A stretch of DNA of 64,000 bases. Origin: Kitasatospora viridis. GTDB taxonomy: Bacteria; Actinomycetota; Actinomycetes; Streptomycetales; Streptomycetaceae. This document shows positions 26,676-38,200 of this stretch, piece by piece. Made by a program: the position numbers and the translations under genes. The notes beneath the pieces were generated by a model. The model was not told the DNA's origin, did no database searches, and was given only the letters and a program-made list of their open reading frames with translations. How positions within the stretch are numbered: position 1 is the stretch's first letter; the number at the start of each line of letters is the position of its first letter. The stretch covers positions 1,077,501 through 1,141,500 of the forward strand of contig NZ_VIWT01000001.1 in the NCBI RefSeq assembly GCF_007829815.1, given 5' to 3'.

Positions 26676-27098
26676 TCAGCCGTTCGCGTTCACACGCCAG
26701 ACCGGCCGCTCGGTCGGCGCCAGCACGAACGCCACCGCCTGCTCCAGCCGCTCGGCCCCGGGCACCGCGGACGCCGCGCCCTCCTTGCTCCGCAGGTGCG
26801 CCAGCAGCCCCGGCTCCGGCGCGATGCCGTGCTCCTCCAGGTAGTAGCCGACGGTCTCGGTCCAGATCCACTCGCCGTCGGTGCGGAAGCCCATCGGCAC
26901 CACGCCGGTGCGGGCCGGGTCGACCACGTCGTCGACGAGCAGCGGTGTGATCAGCACCGCCGCGCCGCCCTTGAGGTAGGCGGCCAGCGCGTCGCGCTCC
27001 GTGCCCTCGGGCAGCCGGGCCCGGCCGGGGGCGAAGGCCGGCCCGGTCACCGGGTCCACCCGGTCGAAGACGGCGGCGAGCCGGAACTCACCTGTCAC
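26676..27098 (-). CDS. Hypothetical protein of T7SS/toxin loci, 140 residues
   Basis: Small soluble alpha/beta protein with no signal peptide. Its most distinctive part is VVPMGFRTDGEWIWTETVGYYLEEHGIAPEPGLLAHLR near residue 85. From memory, similar GWRTDGxWVW...YYLxxHG segments occur in proteins encoded beside secreted actinobacterial toxins, but I cannot name a family. It is two genes downstream of the giant T7SS protein on the same strand, so it is a candidate immunity protein or chaperone. GTG 27098 was chosen because GGGAG lies eight bases upstream; GTG 27107 overlaps that site. Confidence 0.65.
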   Translation of the reverse strand: MTGEFRLAAVFDRVDPVTGPAFAPGRARLPEGTERDALAAYLKGGAAVLITPLLVDDVVDPARTGVVPMGFRTDGEWIWTETVGYYLEEHGIAPEPGLLAHLRSKEGAASAVPGAERLEQAVAFVLAPTERPVWRVNANG

Positions 27099-27190
27099 TG
27101 CGCTCACTCCCCTGTCCTGCCGACTGCGCTCTCCCCCGGTTCAACGGACCCCCGGCAGCCAGCGGTTCACTCGGCCGTTCACCCAGCCGC

Positions 27191-27598
27191 TCACTCGGCC
27201 GCCGCGGCCTCCTGGAGCACCGGCAGGTAGGCGTCGGTGGTGGCCAGGTTGACCAGCACCAGCTGGCGGGCGAGCGCCGGGGTGAGCCGGTCGCCCTCGA
27301 CGTCGATCGAGGTGCGGAAGGAGAGCGCGCCGCTGTCCAGGTCCAGGTCGAAGCCGCCGGCGATCAGCTCGGCGTTGATCCGGGTGATCGCGATCATCAC
27401 CGCGCCCCGGGCCGCCTCGCCGACGCTCGGCAGCACCGAGCGGACCAGCGCCTGCTGCTGTTCCTCACGGGCGCTCAGCAGGCAGCTCCAGGCGCCGTTC
27501 TCGCCCTCGAACCGGACCAGCAGGTCGGTGCCGGACTCGTGCTCCAGGAAGGCCCACTGCTGTTCGGCGCAGAGCTCGCGCAGGATGTCGATGATCAC
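27191..27598 (-). CDS. YbjN-domain protein (secretion-chaperone-like fold)
   Basis: A 135-residue protein with the YbjN / type III chaperone-like alpha-beta fold: MIIDILRELCAEQQWAFLEHESGTDLLVRFEGENGAWSCLLSAREEQQ, then VMIAITRINAELIAGGFDLDLDSGALSFRTSIDVEGDRLTPALARQLVLVNLATTDAYLPVL. YbjN-family proteins are small dimeric proteins often found beside secretion substrates. It is the first gene after the giant T7SS protein on the same strand, 81 bp away, with a G-rich repeat between, so a chaperone or immunity role for the giant protein is plausible but unproven. Start GTG 27598. Confidence 0.8.
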   Translation of the reverse strand: MIIDILRELCAEQQWAFLEHESGTDLLVRFEGENGAWSCLLSAREEQQQALVRSVLPSVGEAARGAVMIAITRINAELIAGGFDLDLDSGALSFRTSIDVEGDRLTPALARQLVLVNLATTDAYLPVLQEAAAAE

Positions 27599-27620
27599 GG
27601 GGTTCGTTCTCCGGGGTCGA

Positions 27621-27670
27621 GAGGGGTCGGGAGGGGCCGGGAGGGGGCAGGAGGGGTCAGGAGGAATCGG
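27621..27670. repeat. 10-bp G-rich tandem repeat, five units, G-quadruplex-prone
   Basis: GAGGGGTCGG, GAGGGGCCGG, GAGGGGGCAG, GAGGGGTCAG and GAGGAATCGG follow each other without gaps. Four GGGG runs spaced about six bases could fold into a G-quadruplex on the plus strand, which is the template strand for the T7SS train. It occupies most of the gap between the giant gene's stop and the YbjN start. Confidence 0.85.
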
Positions 27671-27679
27671 GCATCGGGG

Positions 27680-29206
27680 TCAGCCGAGGTGAAGGTTACG
27701 GTGGTGGAACTCCTGCCGGAGCATCTCGGCGATCAGCAGGCCCTGCGGGACGCGGTTGCCGCCCGCGAAGGCCGGGCGGTACTCGACGCCGCCGCCCGCC
27801 GACTTCTTCTGCAGCGGATTGCCCGTCATCTCCCAGCCCGGCGCCCACGGGTTGACCTCGTGGTCCTTGACGTTCTTGCGGAACAGGTAGCGGTAGGCGC
27901 CCCACTGGGCCACCTGGTCGGCCCGCGACCGGGCGACCAGGGGGTCCCGGGTGCCCTCCAGCATCGCCTGGACGTCGCGCAGGAAGGCCGGGCCGGGCAG
28001 CTCGGCGTCCATCGTGGCCCGCTGCAGGGTGACCGGCGCGCCGCCCGGAACATGTGCCTTGTCCTGGTTCGACTGCAGGGCGCGGAAGGTCGAGCTGAAC
28101 CGGCCGTGGTCGTCGCCGTCCGGGTGCGGCACCTTGGGGCTGGAGTTGGCCGCGCCGATCTCGATGGTGTTGGCGCGCTTGTAGGCGGCCTCGTCCTGCC
28201 GGTCGCCGGCGAAGAACGGCGTGCCGCCGTACAGCGTGCTGCTGCCGACCGCGGGCACCTCCACCTCCCACCGGTGGACCGAGGCGTTGGCCGCGGCGTT
28301 CGCCCGCCAGGCCTGTCCCTCGGGGGTGGTCGTCGACCACTGCTCCCAGGCGTGGCCGTTCGGGGTGGCCAGCCAGTTGGCGTAGGCGGCGGCGTCGGCC
28401 GGGTTCGGCCAGGTGCCGTGGTCCTGGTGGTCCATCCACCCGGCGACCATGGCGAGCTCCCGCTCGTGCCGGCGCTTGATCGACTCGCCGGCCGGCGTGT
28501 GGTCGTGCTCCATCGCGTCGCCCACCACCTGACGGTTGCCGCCCTCCCGGTAGGTCAGCACGTCGTAGCGGGCGACGGGGCCCGGCTCCCGGTTGGGCCG
28601 GGTGCGGTCCAGCAGCCGGTCGGCGGTGATGGCGGCGGGGGCCGGCACGGTCTTCGCCCGGTCGGCGAAGAAGGCGGTGCCGTCCGAGCTGTAGTAGTGG
28701 GTCCCGGTGCGCGGGTCGGTCCACTTCTCGCTGCCGGACCGCTTGCCGGAGTTCTTCAGCCGCACGAAGTCCGCGACCGACATCCTGGTGATGCCGACGG
28801 CGGCCGCCGTGTCCCTGGGCTGGAAGGCGTAGCGCAGCCTGCCGTCCTGGTCGAGCAGGGCGTGCACCTCGTAGGCCGAGTGCCGCTGCGGCGCCGGTCC
28901 GGCCGGGTCGCTGACGACCACGCCGTGCTGGTCCACCACCAGGTTCACCGGGTTGGTGTCCACCGCCACCTTGTGCCGGGCGGCGAGCTCCTGCGGCAGC
29001 GGGCTGCGCTTCGGGTCGAGGGCGGTGGTCAGCCGGTGGTGCGCGGCGCTGGGCTCCATGCCCGGGTGCGGCAGGGGGCCGGCGCCGGAGGTCGCGGCGG
29101 CCGGCAGCAGCGGGCCGTACTGCTCGCGGACCGGGTGCACCACCGGCACCTGGGTGCGCCAGCCGGACGGCACCGTCGAGGCCGCCGTCCAGCTGGGTGA
29201 GCACAC
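27680..29206 (-). pseudogene. Out-of-frame C-terminal segment of the giant T7SS protein
   Basis: This segment is open for about 508 codons in the frame one base off the upstream 4460 codons, and it has the codon use and clean domain-like sequence expected of coding DNA: WRTQVPVVHPVREQYGPLLPA, KWTDPRTGTHYYSSDGTAFFADRAKT, YDVLTYREGGNRQVVGDAMEHDHTPAGESIKRRHERELAM, and a natural end EFHHRNLHLG. Over the same bases the upstream frame gives only Arg/Ala/Gly-rich nonsense. The EHDHTP box and following helices may be part of a nuclease-like toxin tip, but I cannot assign it. Either the gene is truly broken, the shift is a sequence error, or this is a separately translated protein from GTG 29206, which lacks a good ribosome site. 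Confidence 0.75.
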
Positions 29207-32200
29207 CGTCCAGCAGGTTCCTGGTGCCCTCGTCGAGCAGGCCGGTCACCGGGTCGTGCGGGACGTCGAGCACCACCGTGAGCCGCTTGGGATCGGGCCA
29301 GAGCTTGAAGAGGTGGTCGGTGTCGAGGTCGGCCGGCGAGCGCCGGCTGATCACCAGGCCCGCGGCGGTGCGGTGCACGGTCAGCGCGCCGAGCGGGTCC
29401 GGCCGGGTGAGCAGCGGCGTGGCGGCGCCGCGGTCGGGGCGCCCGCCCGGGAAGAGCGTGTCCAGCTTGCGGTCCCAGGTGGGGTGGGCGAGCGCGTGCA
29501 GGGCCGCCAGGACCGGGTCCTGTCGGCCGGTCAGCCGGTCCAGTTCGGCGGCGGCCCGCTCGTGCAGGTCCGCCGTCAGGGCCGGGTACGGGTTGCCGCG
29601 GCGCAGTTCGTCCAGGGTGCCCGCCGCGGTGAACCCGGGCCGGTTGGCCAGGGCGGCGGCCAGGGCGGCCTCGTCCGAGCCGGTCACCACCGGGAAGTCG
29701 CTGAACCGGCTGACCTGCGCCTGCAGCTCGTGCGGCAGTTCGCCGACGCGCAGCACCAGCACCGCGCCGGGCTGCAGCTGCTCGGGCCGCAGGCTGGTGG
29801 GCCAGGCCGGGTCGGCGCTGCGGGCGCTGACCAGGATCACGGTGGGACGCAGCGGGTCGGGGGTGACCTTGGCCGTCAGCCCGGCCACCAGCTGGTCCAC
29901 GTCGGCGGCGGTGCCCGGGTCGTGGGTGAGGCCGAGCACCGGCAGCAGCCTGGTCCGGCCGTCGGCGGCGGCCTGCACCAGGCCCGCCATCGCGCCGACG
30001 GTGGCCGGGGCCGAGGTCTGCAGGGACTCCCGGAGCAGCGTCTCCACCTGATCCGCCGTCAACTGCGGCACCGGTGCCTCGATCGGCTGGAACGGGGTCG
30101 GCGGCACCGTCAGGGCCAGCGAGCCGTCCTCGTTCCGGCTGGCCAGCGCACCCGTGTCCAGCGAGAGCGCGTGGTCGCTGCCGAGCCGCCCGAGCGCCGC
30201 GCCCAGGTCGCCGTCGGTGAGGCGCCCGGTGACCAGCACGGTGTGCCGCGGGCCGGGCGGGAGCGGGGCGGCGGCCAGCTGAGCCGGGCTCAGGTGGACC
30301 ATCCGGCCCTTGAACTCGGCGGGCAGCATCAGGTCCAGGCCGGCGGCCGTCTCGTCGTCGCAGACCAGGCGGAACTGCTGGCCCGGCCCGGTCAGGTCGG
30401 CGAGGTGCTGGAGCCGGCGGGCCGAGGCGTGCCAGTCGGCCTGCCCGACGACCACGGTGACCCGGTCCTGCTCGCCCAGGTGGGCGAGCACGTCCCGGCG
30501 CTGGGTCAGCTCGGTGAGCAGCTCGGCCTGGGTGGCGCCCGGCCTGCGGGCGGCGATCCGGTTGAGCACGGGGCCGGGGTCGGCCGCGTGCAGGGCCTGC
30601 TGCCAGTCGGCCAGGTGCGCGGGCCCGGTGGCCTGCGCGCCGAACCTCGCCTCGGGGTGCTCCGGGTCCGGCAGCAGCAGGTGCGGGTCGTGCTGGCCCG
30701 GGCCGGTCAGCCGGTACTGCTGACGGTCCGTCACCGAGGCCCAGACCTTGGTGCCGGGCGGCAGCTGCCCGGGCGGGCGGCCGGGCTCGGCGGGGTGCGT
30801 GGTGCCGCCGTGCACGTCGACCCAGAGCAGCCGGCCGTCCTCGGTGTGCACCAGGGCCCAGTCGTGGCCGATCCGGCCGTGGTCGCCGGCCAGCACGGTG
30901 GCGAAGCTGCCGGGGCCGCCCCGGCGCACCAGGTCGAGCACCGCGTCGAAGCCCTCGGTGTCGGCGCCGTAGTGCAGCGGCTCGTTGTGCAGCTTCAGCA
31001 GGGTCCAGGCGAAGCCGCTCTCCGGCTCGGCCCCGGGCAGCAGGGCGGCGGCGCGGCCGGCGCCGTACCAGGTGTCCCGGTAGGCCTCCACGGTCTCGCC
31101 GCAGTTGGGGCCGCGGTGGCCGCGGGTGATGGCGGAGAGCAGCTCGGCGTCGGGAGCGGAGTGCGGCGGGCGGGCGGCCGCCAGCTGCCGGACCCGCTGG
31201 TGCTCCTGCGGGCTCGGCTCGATCAGGTTGCGGGAGCGCTGCACCTGGGCCGGGCCGTAGTGGCGCTTGGCCGGGGGCTCCTGGACGGGCGGCTCCTCGG
31301 CCGGGCGCTTGTGGCCGGTGGTCGCGGCGGCCGGCTTGGTCAGCGCCTCGAAGATGTCGTCCGAGGTGGAGGCGGACTCCGGGGTGGAGCTGGAAGCGGA
31401 GTCCGAGGTGCTGGGCCGGGCCGGGGGCGCCTGGGCGGGGAGTTCCCCGGCCTTGGCGAACTCCTCCGCCGGCTCGCCGCGCGAGGCCCGGCCGAGCGCC
31501 TCGGAGACCCGGTCCAGGGCGGCCTGCTCGTGCCCGCCGAAGGTGAGCAGGGTGTCGGCCAGGTCCTCGGGCAGGCCGACCCGCTTGAGCAGGTCCGCCA
31601 GCAGCTCCCCGGGCTCGTCCTGCGGCGACCACTCGGCGCCGGGCGAGTCCGGCCGGCCGTCCCGCTGCGCGGTGACCTGCTGGCCGTCGGCGGCGTGCTC
31701 CAGCTTCAGGTGGGCCTGGGAGCCGTCGGGCAGGGTGAACCGGCCGTTGAGGTGCCGGTCCAGCAGGTCGGCCGCGTGCTGGAAGGACCGGGTGGCCTCG
31801 CCCGGTGCCAGGCTGCGGCCGGTCCGGTCCGACAGGTCGACCCGGAGGGTGAACTCGGTGATCTCCCGGCCCGCCCGGGTGGCGAAGCGGCGCACCTGGT
31901 AGCTGCCGTGGGCGGCGGTGTGGGTGGTCGCGGGGGCCGCCGAGCGCTCGGCCAACCAGTCGCTCGGCGAGGCCAGTTCGGAGGGCAGCAGGTGGTCCAG
32001 GTTGGCGGCGAACAGGTTGCGGGCGCGCAGCGCGTCCTTGCGGCCGTACTGGGCGTGCAGGTCGGCGAACCGGTGCCGCAGGTCCCGCAGCACGGGCTCG
32101 GACACGTCACCCTTGGGCGGCTTGGCGGCCTGGTAGTCGGCGGAGATCTCCCGCATCCGGTCGCGCAGGTCCTGCGGGAGGCCGTGCGCGCTGTCGCCGT

Positions 32201-35200
32201 GCCGCAGGTAGCCGTCGATGTTGGCCAGGTCCTCCTCGCTGAAGCCCTTGGGCCGGGAGGTGCCCTGGTCGTCCAGCTTCTCGGCCCGGTGGTCCGGCTG
32301 CTGGTGCCAGTCGGCGTGCTTCTGGTCGCCCTTCTGCTGGTCGAGCGGCAGCGACTTCTGGTAGTCGCCGGAGCGGGTCGGCGGCGCGCTCACCCGCAGG
32401 CGCTCGTAGCCGGTGGTCTCGCCGCCGGTCGCGGTGTGCCCGGCGTCCTTCTCGTGCCAGGCCTCCATCCGGGCGCCGCCGATCACGCTGTCCGGCTCCT
32501 CCATGTACCGGACCTCGAAGCCCATCAGCGCCATCGCCTCCAGGTTTCCGCTGCGGAAGCCGAGGTGGCGGGCGGTGGAGTGGCGGTCCAGGTAGTCGAA
32601 GAGCTGGAACTGTCCGGTGCGGGTGTCGCCGCCCCACTCGGGGGCTCCCGCGTCCTTCCAGAACTCGGTGAGGTCGGCCACTGCGGGGTTGAAGTCGGGG
32701 GCGAGCCCGAGGTCGCTGTACGACCTGCTGATCGTCTCGAACTTCCGCAGCTGCTGCGGCGCGGGCGCGCCCGGGTTCTTCGGGGCCCGGTCGCCGACGA
32801 TCACCACGGCGTCGAAGTCCTTCAGCCCGGCGATGATCTGGGCCATGCCGTGGTAGCTGGTGTCGTGCTCGATGTGGACCTCGCCGCCCTTGCCGCTGAA
32901 CCGCGACCAGAGCACCGCGACCCGCGGCTTCTCCGCTGCCCCGCTGGGCAGTTGCACCCCCTTCTGGCGCAGCCAGCCGGTGATGACGGCGTCCTTGCGG
33001 GCCTGCTCCTCGGCGGGCTTGTCCAGGCCCCAGTTCTGCCGGACGGTCTTGCGCAGGCCGGAGTCGAACTCCTTGCCGATGTAGGTGGTGGCGGCGCCGA
33101 CGGGCAGCAGCGCGTTCTTCTGGGCGCGCTTGCTGAGGGTGGTGTGCCCCGGCATGATCCGCTCGTAGACCTGGTTCAGCTCGTCCTCCGTGTCCCGGAC
33201 GACGTGGATGCGGTCCGGGGCGATGCCGGAGGCTATGTAGAAGTCGGCGATGTTGCGGGCCTTCTGCTCCTCGCCGTCCTCCCACTTGATGACGATCGGC
33301 CGGTCCGAGTCCTTCATCAGCATCGCGGCGATGCCGAACTGGTCGCCGGAGGCGTAGGCGGGCTGCACCATGACGGTCTTCGCCGGCGGCGCGGCGGCCG
33401 GCTCGTGCGGCTCGGCGCCGGCGACCGGCTCGGTCGGGTGGTGCGGCGCGGGGCCGTCACCGTGCACCGAACCGGAAAACTGATCATGCGTCAGTTCCCG
33501 GACCAGCGGCCCGCTGCGGGAGACCTCGTCGATCTTCGCCAGGTGCCGGGGCAGCACCTCGAAGTGCGGCAGCCTGGCGGCGTCGCCCATCACGCCGTGG
33601 TCGTCGGCGTACTCGTCCGTCCGGCCGCCCGAGCGGAACACGGTGTGCTCGTCGGCGTACTCGTCCGGCAGGCCGAGGTGGTGCAGCACCTCGTGCAGCA
33701 GCACGCCGTCGCTGCTCTCCTCGAACCAGAGCCGCTGGTTGGCGTCGCCTTCGCCCGGCTTCGCGGAGACCGACTGGTGCGCCTCGGCGGCGCTGTCCAC
33801 CCGCTCCAGGCGCAGGTGGGCCTGGGAGCCGTCGGGCAGCGTGAAGCGCCCGTTGAACTCGCGGTCGACCACGTCCCGGGTGCGCTGCCAGAGCCGGTCC
33901 AGCCGGTCCGGGGTCAGCGCGTCCGGGCCGGTGCCCGCGTCGAGGCGCAGGCGGAGGGTGAACTCCTTGACCCAGTGGCCCGGTTGCGCCTCGAAGTGGC
34001 GCAGGTCGTAGCGGATCGCGGTGGTGTAGCCGGTGAGGCCGCCCAGGTCGGGCCGCTTGTCGCGGTAGCGGTCGGCCAGCGCCGGTCCGGCGATCGGGCC
34101 CCGGCCGGCCTGCCCGGCCTTGAGCGGGTCGAAGCGCTCGCTGTGCATCGTCGCCGGTGGCGCCAGGTCGCGTATCTCCGCCCAGTCGGCGGGTTGCAGC
34201 AGGGGGCGGGTGCTGGTGCGGTCCGGTGGCGTCGGGTCGCCGAAGACCACGGCTCCCGGGGCCGGCCCGGTGATCGGCTGCTCGACGGTGGCCTGCGGCA
34301 GCGGGTCGGGGTCGCCGTGGTCGGCGGGCAGTTGCTCGGCGTGCGGCTCGGTCTCGCCCTCGGGCAGGGTGAGGTGCTGCCAGTGGCCGCCGGGAGTGAC
34401 CCGGGGGAAGCCGTACTCGTCGTACCCGACGTGCCGGCTGACCACCAGGTGCCCCTGGACGAGCCAGACCGGGCCGTCCGGCGCGTAGGCCTCCAGTGCG
34501 CCGAGCTCGGGGCGGCGGCTGCGCAGTTCGCGCAGCACCTGGGCGGCGTAGGAGCGGCCCTGCTCGGTCGGATGGCCGGAGCCGCAGGCGACGAACCGCA
34601 GCGGACGGCCCTGGGGCCAGAGGCCGCGGTCGTGCAGGTCGGCCAGCGAGATCGCCAACTCCCGTGGCGAGAGCGGCCGTCCGTTCCACATCGGGGCGCC
34701 GTCGGGGCGGGTGGTGTGGTAGCCGAGGGTGAACACGGCGGGATCATGCGGGAACTGGGCGATCGCCTGCTGGAAGCGGGCGCGCTGGGCCGGCGATGCG
34801 GCCGGGTCGGTCAGGTCGACGGTGTCGTTGCGGTGGCTGCCCGCGAGGGCGGCGGTCACCTCCCCGGTGCGGCGGGTGTCGTGCACGGGGTGGTTCAGGG
34901 CGTGCAGTTGCTGGGTCTCGGGGTGCAGCTCGTAGCTGCGCCGGTAGGTGCTGACCAGGGTCTCGGGGGTGGTGCGGTGGATCGGCAGTTCCAGCTCGAC
35001 CGGGACCAGGCCGGACTCGGTGCGCCGGCGGTCGCCGTCCCAGAAGGTCAGCTCGACCTTGGCGTAGCCGGTGTAACGGGCCATCGGCTCGGGGATCTTG
35101 GCGTTCGCGGGGACCCGGCCGCCGCTGCCCGAGCCGGGGCCGACCCGGCCGGTGCGGGAGACGCCGACGGTGGCGGTGGTGGTGTTCCCGACCGTCTCGG

Positions 35201-38200
35201 AGACCTCGGCCTTGGCGCCGAGCTGCGCCTGGCCGCTCCACAGGCTCCAGTCCAGCCGCAGGTGCCGGCCGCCGCCGGAGGTCTCGTTGCCGGGGCTCAA
35301 CTCGGCGCTGCGGCTGTCCCCCTGGTACTCCAGCGAGACCAGGTTGAGGCTGGCGCTCACCCCGGCGTCGTCCCGCAGCAGGCGCTTGCCGGCTGACGGG
35401 GTGTCATGGCTCCAGCCGTTGCTGGTCTCCGCGAAGTCGGCGGACAGCTGGGCGTGGCCGTGCGCGGTGGCGGCCAGGTCCTGCAGCCGCTTCCAGGTGC
35501 GGTTGCCGAAGAACGACGGGCCGACCGAGCGCAGCAGGTCCTGCACGCCCGAGGAGTCGCCGAGCCAGCGCAGCACGTCCTGCTGCCGCAGGCCGGTCCG
35601 GAACACCTCCTCCGGCGGGCGGCGCAGCTGGAGCTGCTCGACCGGCGGCTCCACCGGCGGCTCGTGGCTGCGCAGTTCGGCGCTGCGCTGGCTGAGCGAG
35701 TGCGCGCCGCCGAGGTCCACCAGCGGGTTGCGGTCGGCCTCGGAGAGCACCTCGACGTGCAGGTCGGCCGTGGTCCGGCTGCGCCGGTAGCCGGCGTAGT
35801 GCACCAGCGCCGAGCCCAGGCTGTCCGGCTTGGCGATCCGGTCCCGGTCGACGAGTCGGACCACGGGCCGGCGCTCCATGGTGAAGACCAGCCGGGCGGT
35901 GCCGTGCGAGGCTGTGGCGGCCAGCTTGGTCTTGACGGCGGTGGCGGTGCTCGCCGACTCGCCGTACTGGTCCACGTGGTCGGTGCCCCAGCCGTGGCTG
36001 CCGCCCAGCCCGCCGACCAGGGCCGGCCCGGCGCCCAGCGGGTCGCTGGTGCCCTGGAGGTTGACGCTGACCGAATTCCCCTTGCCGCCACCGGTGTTGG
36101 TGGCCCCGTCGGTGCCGGTCAGCGCGGTCTGCTGGGTGGTGCCGATGTTGAACTCCACCTTGGGCGCCTCGCCGACCTGGTCCAGCTCGGCGAGCTCGGC
36201 CCGGATCCGCACCGTGCTGCGGCCGTGCTGCAGCACGATCTCGTGCCCGGCCATCAGCGACTTGAGCTGCGGGCGCAGCCGGTCGAGGTCCAGCGCCTGC
36301 TCGATCTTGCGGGACATGCCGGACCAGTCCCGGCCGAGCTGCCGCTTGGCCTCCCCCGCGATCTGCTGCACCAGCTGCCGGGATTCGGGGCCGCCCCCGG
36401 CCGGCGGGCGCGGCGCGCGGATCTCGGTGACGATGTCGGAGGAGCCGAGCAGGTGGCTCTCGGCCGTCCGGTCCGGGACCCGGCGCCGCCGGGTGATGGT
36501 CGGCGCGACGTCCCGGTGCGGCATCGCGACCCGGGCCGGCACCAGGACCACGTCGCCGCCCAACCGCCGGCTGCCGCGGCCGGGTTCGAAGCTGATCCGG
36601 AAGTCCGCGGTGGCGTCGAAGACGGCGGCCGGCTCGACGCTCTTGCCCCGGCTGTTGGTGCCGCCGGTGTGGTCGACGGTCAGGCCGCTCACCGCGTCCC
36701 GGGTGCGGGTGTAGTCGGCGGTGCCGGTGAAGTGCGAGGTGCTGGCCTTGAAGCCGAGCTTGAACTTGGTCCGCAGCCGCTTGTCCCAGGAGAAGCCGGT
36801 GGAGCTGCGCTGCTGGCCGCCCAGTTCGAACTCGAACTCCCGGACGTCCTCGGTGTGCCGCAGGTTGGTGACCCGGGCGTTCAGCACCACCTCACCGCGC
36901 CAGCCGCCGTGGTCGACCGGGATCCGGATCGACTTGCCCTGGGAGAGCCGGACCAGCTGGGCCTTGAGCGCGTCCGGCGACAACTCCCGGGCCAGCTTGG
37001 CCTGCAGGGCCGGGGGCAGGTCGCCGAGCGGCCCGGACAGGCGCTCCTTGACCCGGGTGAGCACGTGGCTGTCCGTGCTGCCCAGGTTGAGCAGCACGTC
37101 CGAACTGGCCAGCCGGCCGTGCTCGGTGCGCGGCGGCGGGTCCAGCCGGTGGGCGGGGGGCGGCACGGGGCGCGGGGTGCCGCCGGCCACCGGGCCGGTG
37201 AACTCGCCGGGGTGGTCCGCTGGTTGGTTCTCCTCGGCTTGGTGCTCCTCGGCTTGGTGCTCTGCGGGCCGGTGGAGCGTGGTGAGCCGCCGCTCGATGC
37301 CGAGTTCGGCACCCAGGTCCACGCTGAGCGGGAACCGCTCGCCCTTGTGGACGATCTCCAGGTCCACCTTCACGGTGGTGTCGTAGAGCTCCTGGGCGCT
37401 GCGGTACTTGCCGTTCTGGTAGCTCTTGGTCGACTCGCCGCTGCGCTGGCCGTCCCGGACCCGGTGGTCGACGCTGACCGTCGGCGTGATGTCCAGGGTG
37501 TCCTTGACCGCCTTGGCACCCTCGGCGAGCGCGGGCTCGGTGTGCAGCAGCGCGGTGCCGCCGCCCTGCAGCTGGCCGGACTTGGAGTCGGAGGCGAGCT
37601 TGCGGCGGGACTCGAAGGTGGTGCTCTCCCGGACCGGGTTGAGGTCGGAGCCCTCCTGCGAGCGCAGGTGCCGCATCCGGGTCACCGAGGCGGTGGCCGA
37701 GATGTGCAGGTCCTTCAGCGGACCCCGGGTCACCTCCGGCGTGTGCAGCGGCACCTGGCGGGTCATCGCGGTCAGGTGCGCGGAAACGGCGGCGTGCGAG
37801 TAGCTGGCGAGCACCTCCTCCCGCACCTCGGACCAGGCCTGCTCGCCCATCCGGTCCCGGCCCCAGGCGTCGAGCCGGTTGTGCAGCTCGGAGACGTCGA
37901 CCAGGTCGCGGACCGTGGTGGTGTCGGGCAGGCCGCGGTGGTCGCGGTGGTCCGACCAGACCTCGTTCGGCGGCGCGGGGTACTCGGCGCCGGGCTGCTG
38001 CGCCCGGGGCGGCCGGGGCACGTCGGTACCGTGGAAGACCGGCTTGCCCTGCGCCGCCGGCACGGGTTCGGTCTCCGCGCGGTCCACCAGGGCGCGGAAC
38101 CCGAGGCCGCCGTACACGGTCTGCTCGGTCTTGCCGCCCAACGGGCCGGTGTGGCTGATGGTGACGGTCAGCTCGGCCTCGCCGTCGAAGACCACGGCGG

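Noticed and set aside
27696..29165. The last ~490 codons of the uninterrupted 4964-codon frame.
   Set aside because: Translation becomes Arg/Ala/Gly/Pro nonsense, while the alternative frame has sensible sequence and a natural stop at 27680.
28953..35396. A 2147-codon open frame on the plus strand opposite the giant gene, and a 2400-codon one at 35406-42608.
   Set aside because: High GC removes stop codons from shadow frames. Their translation is Val/Gly/Arg/Ala-rich without domains, and the minus strand carries clear protein modules and good third-position GC.
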